Translations under genes and position numbers: made by a program | Notes under the pieces: model-generated | The model's input: only the letters and a program-made list of their open reading frames with translations | What the model was told of the DNA's origin: nothing | The model's database searches: none | Shown: piece after piece, positions 1-6,119 of the stretch | Position numbering within the stretch: the stretch's first letter is position 1 | Layout of the letters: each line of letters begins with the position of its first letter | Source: Promethearchaeota archaeon | GTDB taxonomy: Archaea > Asgardarchaeota > Lokiarchaeia > Sigynarchaeales > SOKP01 | Reading direction: 5' to 3' | Assembly: GCA_019057975.1 (NCBI GenBank) | Contig: JAHLWJ010000277.1 | Location: forward strand, 1 to 6,119 | Length of the DNA stretch: 6,119 nucleotides

Positions 1-762
1 TTTCATTTTTTTAGAAAAACTCTTAGTATCACTATCGTAGATACTTGTATCTATGCTAATAGGTTTGGCGAAAAGATCTGCCATTGTCAATAGATTTTTT
101 GCTGAAATATCTGCTTCTTTTAAAACTGCACATTGACGATTTCTATTCTTAATGTCTGTTGTTAGGTAATCTAAATATCCTAGAAGCTCTGCTAATTGTT
201 CATTTTTCTCAACACCTTGTCTAAAAATGGGTCTTGCTTCAATAAAGATTCGTATGTTATAGTAAAAATCGTACCTGAGTATGCTCTTAGTATCATCGCG
301 TAATACAGAAGTTGCTTCATGATCTTTGAATTGCCAAAAAATGTACACTTTTATATCATGAGAATTGTTAGATTCTGCTAGATTCATAATTTTTTGGATG
401 AGGGGAATCTGATTATTTATATATGGCGGGCTTGGAAGTATGAGCTCAGATAAATATGGTATTTCCTTTTTAAGATGAATAGATCCAATTGGTTTCACTT
501 TAACTGTGCCGTCCAATCCCGAATATAATTCTTTTAAATAAGATAATAAGCCATATCCCGCTCGTCTTGCACCCTCTTCGGTTTTTGAATTCATATAAAA
601 CTTCCATGAAAATCCATCAGCTCCAATAGCAAATTTTGTTCCGTATACACGGTGATCACCGAGGGGATTTGACAACCATGATGTTCCATTGTTATATATT
701 TCATTTAAATCATTGGGAATTTGAATTACTTCTACAATGGCTTTCCAAAATAAAATTTCCAT
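1..762 (-). CDS. N-terminal part of an unrecognised soluble protein, possibly VirB4/HerA-related (3' end outside window)
   Basis: An open frame with no stop runs from the ATG at 762 to the left edge, giving 254 residues of a longer protein. I do not recognise the family with certainty. No signal peptide or membrane segment is visible. Residues 28-92 form a distinctive region: SWLSNPLGDHRVYGTKF, then WKFYMNS, then a helix EEGARRAGYGLLSYLKELY and GLDGTVKVKPI. Residues 137-235 contain beta-strand-like segments (IKVYIFW at 137-143, YNIRIFIEA at 168-176), a long helical stretch and FAKPISID (231-238). That strand-helix-helix-'PI' order resembles residues 205-286 of the neighbouring 1299-residue protein, which ends in YGRPIK. 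I infer that this is the non-catalytic N-terminal module of a VirB4/HerA-type ATPase, with any P-loop lying beyond the window. It could equally be a lineage-specific protein of unknown role. Reading starts 89 bases after the stop of the upstream gene, with its own likely promoter. The frame is certain; the function is weakly supported. Confidence 0.85.
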   Translation of the reverse strand, partial: MEILFWKAIVEVIQIPNDLNEIYNNGTSWLSNPLGDHRVYGTKFAIGADGFSWKFYMNSKTEEGARRAGYGLLSYLKELYSGLDGTVKVKPIGSIHLKKEIPYLSELILPSPPYINNQIPLIQKIMNLAESNNSHDIKVYIFWQFKDHEATSVLRDDTKSILRYDFYYNIRIFIEARPIFRQGVEKNEQLAELLGYLDYLTTDIKNRNRQCAVLKEADISAKNLLTMADLFAKPISIDTSIYDSDTKSFSKKMK

Positions 763-769
763 ATTTTTC

Positions 770-775
770 ATCACC
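770..775 (-). promoter_or_regulatory. Strong ribosome-binding site that decides the start of the left-edge gene
   Basis: On the minus strand the sequence reads AAAGGTGATGAAAAATATG. GGTGAT is a perfect match to the archaeal anti-Shine-Dalgarno core (the 16S 3' end complements AGGAGGTGAT). It lies seven bases before the ATG at 762. The in-frame ATG at 771 overlaps this site and would have no usable spacing, so 762 is the better start. Confidence 0.75.
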
Positions 776-816
776 TTTAATATTTTTAATATAGTTTATA
801 CTAAAATCAAGTGAGT

Positions 817-825
817 ATTTATAAA
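817..825 (-). promoter_or_regulatory. Candidate TATA box for the left-edge gene
   Basis: The minus strand reads TTTATAAAT here, close to the archaeal TATA consensus, about 55 bases before the ATG at 762. A start site some 25 bases downstream would fall near 795 and give a leader of about 33 bases containing the GGTGAT site. The box follows directly on the T-rich tract that ends the upstream gene. No clear purine-rich BRE is seen because the bases just upstream are T-rich. In such A+T-rich DNA a chance match is possible. Confidence 0.45.
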
Positions 826-826
826 C

Positions 827-847
827 AAAAAAATGAGAAAAGAAAAA
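827..847 (-). terminator. T-rich archaeal-type terminator after the 1299-residue gene
   Basis: In the transcript direction, three bases after the TAA stop, the sequence is TTTTTCTTTTCTCATTTTTTT: runs of five, four and seven T interrupted by C, CTC and A. Archaeal RNA polymerase terminates at such U-rich tracts without needing a hairpin, and none is visible. Its place between a stop codon and a TATA-like box supports the call. It is the longest such tract at a gene end in this window. Confidence 0.5.
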
Positions 848-850
848 TCC

Positions 851-3800
851 TTAATGGTGATCAACATACCTCTCCAGTTTTACGCAAAATTCTGAAACCA
901 AATCAATCAATTTGTATACATTTTTTTCTATATAGGAACCATCGGAAATTATTTCTTTAATTTTCTTTATATAATCACGTAAATCATTCATAGTAAAAGG
1001 AATCTTATTATTTTTAGCTAAATATTCTACAAAATGACTTATCTTATCAAACTTTACCTTATTTGCCCTTGCTTTTTGAGTGTATGCATTATATAAATTA
1101 GTAAAGAATATATTCATCAAGTTCTTTCCTTGATCTAAAGTTTTTTCAAATTCCTGCCCTCGATAGCATGCATAGATTTCTGATGAATCCAGTATCAAGT
1201 CTACAGTTTTACTTGCTAGTTCTTTGTTATAAACAGAGTCGTCAAAATATATTTCTTGGGGATTCTCCTTAGCCATATTCGCTTTAAATGGATTATATTG
1301 CCCGTTCCCTTCAATAATTTCAACATCAACCTTGATTGGTTGGTTCATTTTGGTTTGGCCCTCATCATCTAAGGCTCTTTGATAATAAGCACCCACCTTA
1401 TAAAAAGTCCGCATGGATTCTCTTCCACTTGCCATTGATGGATGATTTTCTACTAAATATTCATGTTTAAGAAAGATTTGAAAAATGTCATTTCGAATTG
1501 CCTTTTTCTTTTTCATATTGTTAGTTCTTTTAGAGGCTCTTGGAGAAATATATTTCAGTAATTCTTCTTGTAAAGTACGCTTAGATAGATTACCTATATT
1601 ATGAACAATCCTTATACTATCAAGAAATTTTTTTACATCTTCAATAAATTCACTATAAACCCCAAAATCCTTTTCAAACACAGTTCTTTTTAATTTAGCT
1701 AATAATTTTTGTTCAGATTGTTTTAAATTATAGCCTTGCCCTCCCATGTACTCATAAATTCTTTCATCAGAAAAAGGAAGCATCTTTATCATCTTTTTAA
1801 TTTTAATTTCTCCAGGAAAGGGTTGAAAAACATCATTTCTTTTCACAATTACTTCATAATTGCGCATGGTCATAAGATATTCGATCTGATATGTATGATT
1901 TCGTCTGGTAGAATAATATCCTGTGCCATGCAGTTCCTGTAACTGCATTTTATTTTTTAAAACTGCAATATCACGAGAATCTGTTGCTTGAAATGTAATA
2001 ATATTTTTCAAGTAATTAAACACATTCGGATGGAGATAGTGGATCTGGTTTGCTGAACAGATTAATCCAAATCCGTTGTGAATAAGGGGGGCTAATAATT
2101 TGTCAATTTTTCCGAAATTTATTTTGTTAAAGCAGGAATCAATGTATTGTTGACTAAAAAATAAATCAATATTGGGGATGAAAAGAACCTTTTTGCAATA
2201 TTCTTGAGAATGATTTATATAATGAATAAATTTAGACAATATAACAAATGTCGCAAAAGTTTGCTGTTCTAAATCCTTTAAGTTTGAGAGGTCAATGATT
2301 ACAGTTTTATCTGTTTTAATAAAATCTAAAGGAGCAATATCATTTTCATATTCAAGGGCTTTATCAGTAAAAAATACGCTCTGATCTAAAAAATCTTGAA
2401 AAAGATTAAGTAAATTTTCTGAATAGAAATTCTTTGCAAAATCAGGTTTTACCACCATGTCAAGTGCAATTGAGCCCCAATCCAATTTCTCATTCTCTCT
2501 AAGTGATTTTTTTAGCAGCTCGATTGTATTATTTTGCGCTTTAAAAGTTAAAGCAAAAACATCATAGAAATAGTTTAGATATTCAAAATTATTAGGATCA
2601 TATTTAATTCCGCTATAGATGAGATTAACATTAAAGGATTGCCCAAACTTGAAATGAAGAAAGCTGTCTTCATAACGCGAATCCTTAAAATAGCGAATCA
2701 ATTTAGACCAATCCCCCGTATAATCAAACACTACAGAAGGAATCTTTGCTTTTATTAATTCAGAAACGATTTTCATCTTCAAGTGCTCTCTCTCCTCTAA
2801 AGTCCCATTTGTAATTAAAAGTTGTTTTAATTGCTGAGAAGTAAAACCCATAGGCACTTCTTTTTCTAAAAATTCTGTATTAATAGTATGCCCTATGGTG
2901 ATAAAATTCTCTAAGTGTAGTGGTGTATTAAACTCTGCTGCAATCCTTGTTTCTAACCCTTTCCTAAATTCATTTATAAGATTTGCAAATTCACCCAATT
3001 TTTTTCCTTGAAAATAAACGTGATTCAAATGAGTACCGCTTAATCGAAATATAGTATTTTTAAAACATTCATTTTGAAATCCTGATATTAATAATTGAGA
3101 TTGAAGTTGGGTTAAAGAAAACTTTTTAAAATTATTTTGAAACACTTTCCCCATATTTTTCGCATTATAGTACAATTCATTTTCTAGTTCATAGATGTGT
3201 TTTTTCAGGTCTTCTATGGTGGATGTATTAGTAAATTTATAGGAAGATGTGGAAATCGTTATACTCGTTTTCCAAACACCCGTCCGTTTCTCTATCCAAT
3301 TTAAATATTCAATATCGGGATTCTTATAGTAACGGGGGGATTCTCCATCAAGTGTGTAAAAAATGATTCCTTCTAATTCATCAATCGTTTTATCATTCAG
3401 TTGCTTTGTGCATTTAGTTATAAATTCATTTTTTTCAATAGGTGCTGCATTTAAGGTATAAATAAAAGGAGTCTTCTGATTATTCATTGCCCTGAAAAAC
3501 TTATCGGGCATTGCAAAGCTCGGCTGAATTGCGCTCCTAAGATTGAACATTTTTATACCAAGCAATAAAATATTATTGATATGAATATAAAGGGCATCTT
3601 TAATTTTTTTGAAGCGATAAAATCTCACATCTGAAAAGGGATTTATTTGAGCGATATTATAACGTTTAATATATAAATTAGTAAAAAATAATAATAATTC
3701 CCTCCACCATAGAAACAATATTAAACATACTATAGCTGAATCCACACCTAAAATATAAAGTAAAGGAACTTTGAATTGCAGTAATATTGAAGAAACCAAT

Positions 3801-4750
3801 CCAATTATAAAAGCTATGAATATAAATCTGAAGATTATTTTTAAAGTTTTAATACTAAACGTGGAATTTTTTTCATTATTTTGAACCATCTTGATAGGTC
3901 TTCCGTAAATGAGTGTTCTGACGGCAGTAATTAAATCTTCTCTATCCTCTTCTTCCTTTACCTCTTTATTATCTTTTCTTTTAAGTAAAGATATTTTAAT
4001 ATGATGAAAATTTGCACTAAAGTTAGATTTTAAGTTTTTTGAATAAATAATTATGGTGTTTATAAGATTATTTAATTTACTAAATGATAGTATTCCTTTT
4101 TCAGCATAATATACACTAAAATATATAAGTGTCCTATATGAATTAATACTATTAGTTCTCAGTTTTCTAATGTATAAAAGCTTCTTTTTATCATGAGGTA
4201 TAGGTTCTTCTAATTTAATCATAGGTTTTTGAACTACCTGATAAGAATATGGTATCTTAGATTCATCTAATGCGTAAAGAAACTGATTTATCGTAGGTTT
4301 TATATTCCCTGCAGCAAGCACTTCCACCTTAAAAATACGAGTCGCTATTGTAACCATGTCTTTTTTATTTATTATTAATAATGTTGCTGGATCATCATCT
4401 AACATATAAAATTTAAAATTGTCAAAGGGATGAATCTCAACCAAATTACGAAATAAATATGTAAATCCATGTTCAAGAAAATAAAACTCATCATGGAATG
4501 TTATTATGAAAGCAATAACTAAAAATACAGCTAATCCCGATGAAAAATAGAAATCTAAGGCTAGTAATAATGTGGAGGATGTTATGAAAAATATAATACC
4601 CATAAAAGAAATCAATTTTACAATGGAAAATGTACCTGAAATATCCTGATATGCGGGATTTTTCTGCCATATATCTAAATAATTTGTAGATTCTTCTGAA
4701 CCTTCTTCAGGTTTCACTTCATAATTCTTATTTCCTTTACTAATACCCAT
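851..4750 (-). CDS. Membrane-anchored HerA/VirB4-like pseudo-ATPase with duplicated membrane module
   Basis: This is a complete 1299-residue protein. The ATG at 4750 is fixed by an in-frame TAA two codons upstream. Membrane hairpins lie at about 43-85 and 303-349. Each is followed by a similar soluble module (86-286 and 350-560): compare EIHPFDNFKFY with QINPFSDVRFY, and the later ALDESKIPYSYQV with AMNNQKTPFIYTL. Residues 615-985 follow the HerA/VirB4/FtsK-like fold: ITIGHTIN, LLITNGTLEEREHL (P-loop position), IPSVVFDYTGDWSKLI, TVIIDLSNL, KKVLFIPNIDLFF (Walker B position), GFGLICSANQ and YSTRRNHTYQ. The invariant P-loop Lys-Ser/Thr is R654-E655, its glycines are largely gone, and the Walker B Asp-Glu is P859-N860. 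ATP hydrolysis is therefore unlikely. Residues 1000-1299 form a charged extension; about 1045-1130 look like a winged helix. A charged linker (256-272) separates the modules. I infer a structural subunit of a membrane-bound DNA- or protein-moving assembly. Fold confidence is moderate; the substrate is unknown. Confidence 0.9.
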   Translation of the reverse strand: MGISKGNKNYEVKPEEGSEESTNYLDIWQKNPAYQDISGTFSIVKLISFMGIIFFITSSTLLLALDFYFSSGLAVFLVIAFIITFHDEFYFLEHGFTYLFRNLVEIHPFDNFKFYMLDDDPATLLIINKKDMVTIATRIFKVEVLAAGNIKPTINQFLYALDESKIPYSYQVVQKPMIKLEEPIPHDKKKLLYIRKLRTNSINSYRTLIYFSVYYAEKGILSFSKLNNLINTIIIYSKNLKSNFSANFHHIKISLLKRKDNKEVKEEEDREDLITAVRTLIYGRPIKMVQNNEKNSTFSIKTLKIIFRFIFIAFIIGLVSSILLQFKVPLLYILGVDSAIVCLILFLWWRELLLFFTNLYIKRYNIAQINPFSDVRFYRFKKIKDALYIHINNILLLGIKMFNLRSAIQPSFAMPDKFFRAMNNQKTPFIYTLNAAPIEKNEFITKCTKQLNDKTIDELEGIIFYTLDGESPRYYKNPDIEYLNWIEKRTGVWKTSITISTSSYKFTNTSTIEDLKKHIYELENELYYNAKNMGKVFQNNFKKFSLTQLQSQLLISGFQNECFKNTIFRLSGTHLNHVYFQGKKLGEFANLINEFRKGLETRIAAEFNTPLHLENFITIGHTINTEFLEKEVPMGFTSQQLKQLLITNGTLEEREHLKMKIVSELIKAKIPSVVFDYTGDWSKLIRYFKDSRYEDSFLHFKFGQSFNVNLIYSGIKYDPNNFEYLNYFYDVFALTFKAQNNTIELLKKSLRENEKLDWGSIALDMVVKPDFAKNFYSENLLNLFQDFLDQSVFFTDKALEYENDIAPLDFIKTDKTVIIDLSNLKDLEQQTFATFVILSKFIHYINHSQEYCKKVLFIPNIDLFFSQQYIDSCFNKINFGKIDKLLAPLIHNGFGLICSANQIHYLHPNVFNYLKNIITFQATDSRDIAVLKNKMQLQELHGTGYYSTRRNHTYQIEYLMTMRNYEVIVKRNDVFQPFPGEIKIKKMIKMLPFSDERIYEYMGGQGYNLKQSEQKLLAKLKRTVFEKDFGVYSEFIEDVKKFLDSIRIVHNIGNLSKRTLQEELLKYISPRASKRTNNMKKKKAIRNDIFQIFLKHEYLVENHPSMASGRESMRTFYKVGAYYQRALDDEGQTKMNQPIKVDVEIIEGNGQYNPFKANMAKENPQEIYFDDSVYNKELASKTVDLILDSSEIYACYRGQEFEKTLDQGKNLMNIFFTNLYNAYTQKARANKVKFDKISHFVEYLAKNNKIPFTMNDLRDYIKKIKEIISDGSYIEKNVYKLIDLVSEFCVKLERYVDHH
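1796..2908 (-). other. Degenerate RecA-like ATPase domain within the 1299-residue protein
   Basis: This covers residues 615-985. The order of secondary-structure landmarks is that of HerA/VirB4-type ATPases: a beta strand before the P-loop, a helix, the strand SVVFDYTGDW, an insertion, the strand VIIDLS, a helix, a Walker B strand, and GLICSANQ, where the family has a polar Gln sensor. N901 and Q902 are kept at the sensor position. The catalytic residues of Walker A and Walker B are not, apart from D862, which sits two residues past the usual site. Confidence 0.6.
3704..3844 (-). other. Second membrane hairpin of the 1299-residue protein
   Basis: This covers residues 303-349. Two hydrophobic runs, about 303-326 and 329-349, are joined by a very short turn (KVP) and followed by WWRE. 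A short-turn hairpin puts both flanking soluble parts on the same side of the membrane, presumably the cytoplasm. Confidence 0.7.
4496..4624 (-). other. First membrane hairpin of the 1299-residue protein
   Basis: This covers residues 43-85. Two hydrophobic runs (about 43-67 and 70-85) follow a 42-residue hydrophilic, acidic N-terminus that lacks signal-peptide features. The arrangement mirrors the second hairpin and begins the first copy of the internal duplication. Confidence 0.7.
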
Positions 4751-4757
4751 TTTTTAT

Positions 4758-4761
4758 TCAC
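4758..4761 (-). promoter_or_regulatory. Weak ribosome-binding site of the 1299-residue gene
   Basis: The minus strand reads AAAAGTGAATAAAAAATG. GTGA matches four bases of the archaeal GGTGAT core, seven bases before the ATG at 4750. It is clearly weaker than the site of the next gene downstream, suggesting lower translation or leader-independent initiation. Confidence 0.4.
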
Positions 4762-4828
4762 TTTTAATGTAAAATTTTAATTCTAAAATTACTCAATCTA
4801 TTTAAACAAAAATTGCTATTGATATTTG

Positions 4829-4834
4829 TATAAA
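4829..4834 (-). promoter_or_regulatory. Candidate TATA box for the 1299-residue gene
   Basis: The 98-base spacer between the TPR gene and this gene contains TTTATA on the minus strand, 79 bases before the ATG at 4750. A second A+T box, TTTAAATA at 4799-4806, is an alternative. A short T5 run at 4808-4812 could help end the TPR transcript. All are weak matches in A+T-rich DNA, so read-through from the TPR gene is equally possible. Confidence 0.25.
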
Positions 4835-4848
4835 CATATTTTTTTAGA

Positions 4849-6119
4849 TTATTCAAGCTTTTTATGGTTCAAGATCCTTATTGTTTTGCTATCCTTACTT
4901 CTAGGGTCGATATCCTTGCTTTCCTTACAAGATATTTTGGTTAATGTTTCTACAGCTATATGTGAATCTGGAAATAAGAATAACATTTGTTTACAAAATA
5001 TTTCTGTCCATTCAAAATCCCCTTTTTTGTAAAAGGTCTTTATTAGGTAATGCAAAGTTGAATAATCTCTTGGGTTGATTCGGTAGGCTTCCATATACGC
5101 TTTTATTGCTTTATCTAACTGATATCTTTTGCGATAATTAGATCCGAGTCTATACCAAGGCCAATCGTTCTCAGGATTAAGAGAAATGGCTCTTCTATAA
5201 GCTTTAATCGATTTACTATATTTTTTTAAGCTATAATAGATTCCTCCTAAAATCTCAAAGATTTCAGTATTTGTTTCATTAATTTTATGCGCTTTTTTGA
5301 GAATTCTAATTGCCTTCTTATACTTCTGCATTTTTTCAAATGTAATTGCTAACCGACCTAGTGCTAAAATATTATGAGGATCAATTTTTCTTGCTTGTTT
5401 AAAAGTTTCAATTGAATCTTTATATTTTTTCATAGCTTTAAATGTAGTACCAAGTTGAATTAATGCATAAGAATTGCTTTTCTCAATTTCTAATGCATGG
5501 TACAAGGCTTGTATAGATTTTTTAAATTTCCGCGTAAAACGATATAAAATTCCAAGCTCTAACCAAACATCTATATTGTTTGAGCCATATTCTAGTTCAA
5601 TTTTATATAATTTGATTGCTTCTTCATATTTTAAATCCTTTAGATAATTTGATCCTAACTCATCACAAATTTCCTTAATACTCTTTTTGTTCTTAAGAAA
5701 TTTTTTATATATTCCCAATATTTTTTTACAGCTTGTATTTTCTAAATGCTTCAAAGTAAAATTAATCATAAGCTGTACCTCCTTTACTGTATTTTCCTTA
5801 TAGTTAGAATCCTCTAATAATTTTAAATACTCTTCAAATATACACACAAGTTCTCCCTTACTCAGATAATTAAGATATTTTTCTTTTACTAAATATTCTT
5901 TTACTGAAATATGCCCTTTTAAAAACCTTGTAGCTATTTCTTCTTTAAATACCCTTTTCGCTATTGGATCTCCTGCTTTCATTAGTTCTTTAAGTAAAGG
6001 AAATGCTAGAGTTGAATGTAGAAGACGAGTATCATAATTATGTTCTACCCATGCTTGAATGTTGGAACAATGACCCCAAAATTCAGCCTCAGGCGGGATG
6101 TCATAAGAATAAGAAGATG
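4849..6119 (-). CDS. TPR-repeat protein with a conserved WGHC/AWVEH module (5' end outside window)
   Basis: The frame is open from the TAA at 4849 to the right edge, giving 422 visible residues, so the ATG at 5982 is only an internal methionine. The first visible part reads DIPPEAEFWGHCSNIQAW, VEHNYDTRLLHS, LAFPLLKEL, then GDPIAKRVFKEEI. From memory, this module follows the repeats of many Asgard archaeal leucine-rich-repeat proteins; its function is unknown. Counting from the internal Met at 5982, a helical linker runs to about 100. Then come seven 34-residue TPR units (101-338), with the typical small residue after 'LG' and a closing NP or DP. The last 39 residues are charged and polar. No signal peptide or membrane segment is visible. 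TPR arrays bind partner proteins, so a scaffold role is inferred. It lies 98 bases upstream of the pseudo-ATPase gene on the same strand; a functional link is possible but unproven. Further repeats may precede the module outside the window. Confidence 0.92.
   Translation of the reverse strand, partial: SSYSYDIPPEAEFWGHCSNIQAWVEHNYDTRLLHSTLAFPLLKELMKAGDPIAKRVFKEEIATRFLKGHISVKEYLVKEKYLNYLSKGELVCIFEEYLKLLEDSNYKENTVKEVQLMINFTLKHLENTSCKKILGIYKKFLKNKKSIKEICDELGSNYLKDLKYEEAIKLYKIELEYGSNNIDVWLELGILYRFTRKFKKSIQALYHALEIEKSNSYALIQLGTTFKAMKKYKDSIETFKQARKIDPHNILALGRLAITFEKMQKYKKAIRILKKAHKINETNTEIFEILGGIYYSLKKYSKSIKAYRRAISLNPENDWPWYRLGSNYRKRYQLDKAIKAYMEAYRINPRDYSTLHYLIKTFYKKGDFEWTEIFCKQMLFLFPDSHIAVETLTKISCKESKDIDPRSKDSKTIRILNHKKLE
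4969..5682 (-). repeat. Array of about seven TPR units (protein-level repeat)
   Basis: Counting from the internal Met at 5982, the units begin near residues 101, 135, 169, 203, 237, 271 and 305, spaced exactly 34 residues. Recurrent landmarks are W/Y..LG..Y or F, then KY..SI or KA, and an ending of (I/L)(D/N)P: KIDP at 199-202, SLNP at 267-270 and RINP at 301-304. The first and last units are the most diverged. The DNA itself is not a near-identical repeat. Confidence 0.85.

Noticed and set aside
769..771. ATG at 771 as start of the left gene
   Set aside because: It overlaps the GGTGAT site; the ATG at 762 has proper spacing.
763..850. Small RNA or tRNA gene in the spacer
   Set aside because: It is too short and A+T-rich, with no cloverleaf or GC-rich stem; a T-rich terminator, TATA box and ribosome-binding site account for it.
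1736..1942. Plus-strand frame of 68 codons
   Set aside because: It lies wholly antisense within the ATPase-like domain of the 1299-residue gene, has no ribosome-binding site I can see, and its product resembles nothing I know.
851..4750. Pseudogene or frameshift explanation for the lost ATPase motifs
   Set aside because: The frame is intact over 1299 codons, flanking motifs of the fold are preserved in order, and the motif losses are substitutions rather than indels.
4826..5032. Plus-strand frame of 68 codons with a hydrophobic, membrane-like product
   Set aside because: Most of it is antisense to the 3' end of the TPR gene. Its hydrophobicity is explained by the complement of A-rich Lys/Glu codons.
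4969..5682. CRISPR or DNA satellite repeat
   Set aside because: The periodicity is 102 bases (34 codons) at protein level only; the nucleotide sequences of the units differ widely.
5980..5982. ATG at 5982 as start of the TPR gene
   Set aside because: The frame stays open upstream to the window edge and encodes conserved motifs; the Met lies inside the module.

Overview
The window is an A+T-rich stretch of prokaryotic DNA, most likely archaeal. It encodes three long, tandem minus-strand genes separated by short spacers (79-98 bases). Four things point to an archaeon: a GGTGAT ribosome-binding site matching the archaeal 16S 3' end, a T-rich tract directly after a stop codon, TATA-like boxes in the spacers, and the protein content. 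A conserved module at the right edge (WGHCSN...AWVEHNYDTRLLH...) is one I recall from the leucine-rich-repeat and other repeat proteins of Asgard (Lokiarchaeota-type) archaea. I therefore favour an Asgard archaeon, from memory of the family and not from a search.

Layout in the direction of transcription (right to left). (1) 6119-4849 is a TPR protein whose 5' end lies outside the window. It carries the conserved WGHC/AWVEH module, then a helical linker, then about seven TPR repeats. (2) 4750-851 is a complete 1299-residue membrane protein. It has two membrane hairpins, each followed by a similar soluble module (an internal duplication), then a HerA/VirB4/FtsK-like ATPase fold, then a roughly 300-residue C-terminal extension with a winged-helix-like part. 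The nucleotide-binding motifs of the ATPase fold are lost: the P-loop Lys-Ser/Thr is Arg-Glu and the Walker B Asp-Glu is Pro-Asn. (3) 762-1 is the first 254 codons of a soluble protein that runs off the left edge. Its only recognisable part resembles the accessory modules of gene 2.

How they may work together is inference. Gene 2 looks like a membrane-anchored pseudo-ATPase, a structural member of a HerA/VirB4-type assembly. Gene 3 is a candidate for a soluble family member whose ATPase domain, if present, lies beyond the window and could supply the missing catalysis. The TPR protein may be a scaffold or an unrelated neighbour. The main point of interest is the pseudo-ATPase with its duplicated membrane module, next to a possible catalytic partner.

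No RNA gene, CRISPR array, insertion sequence or integration site was recognised.
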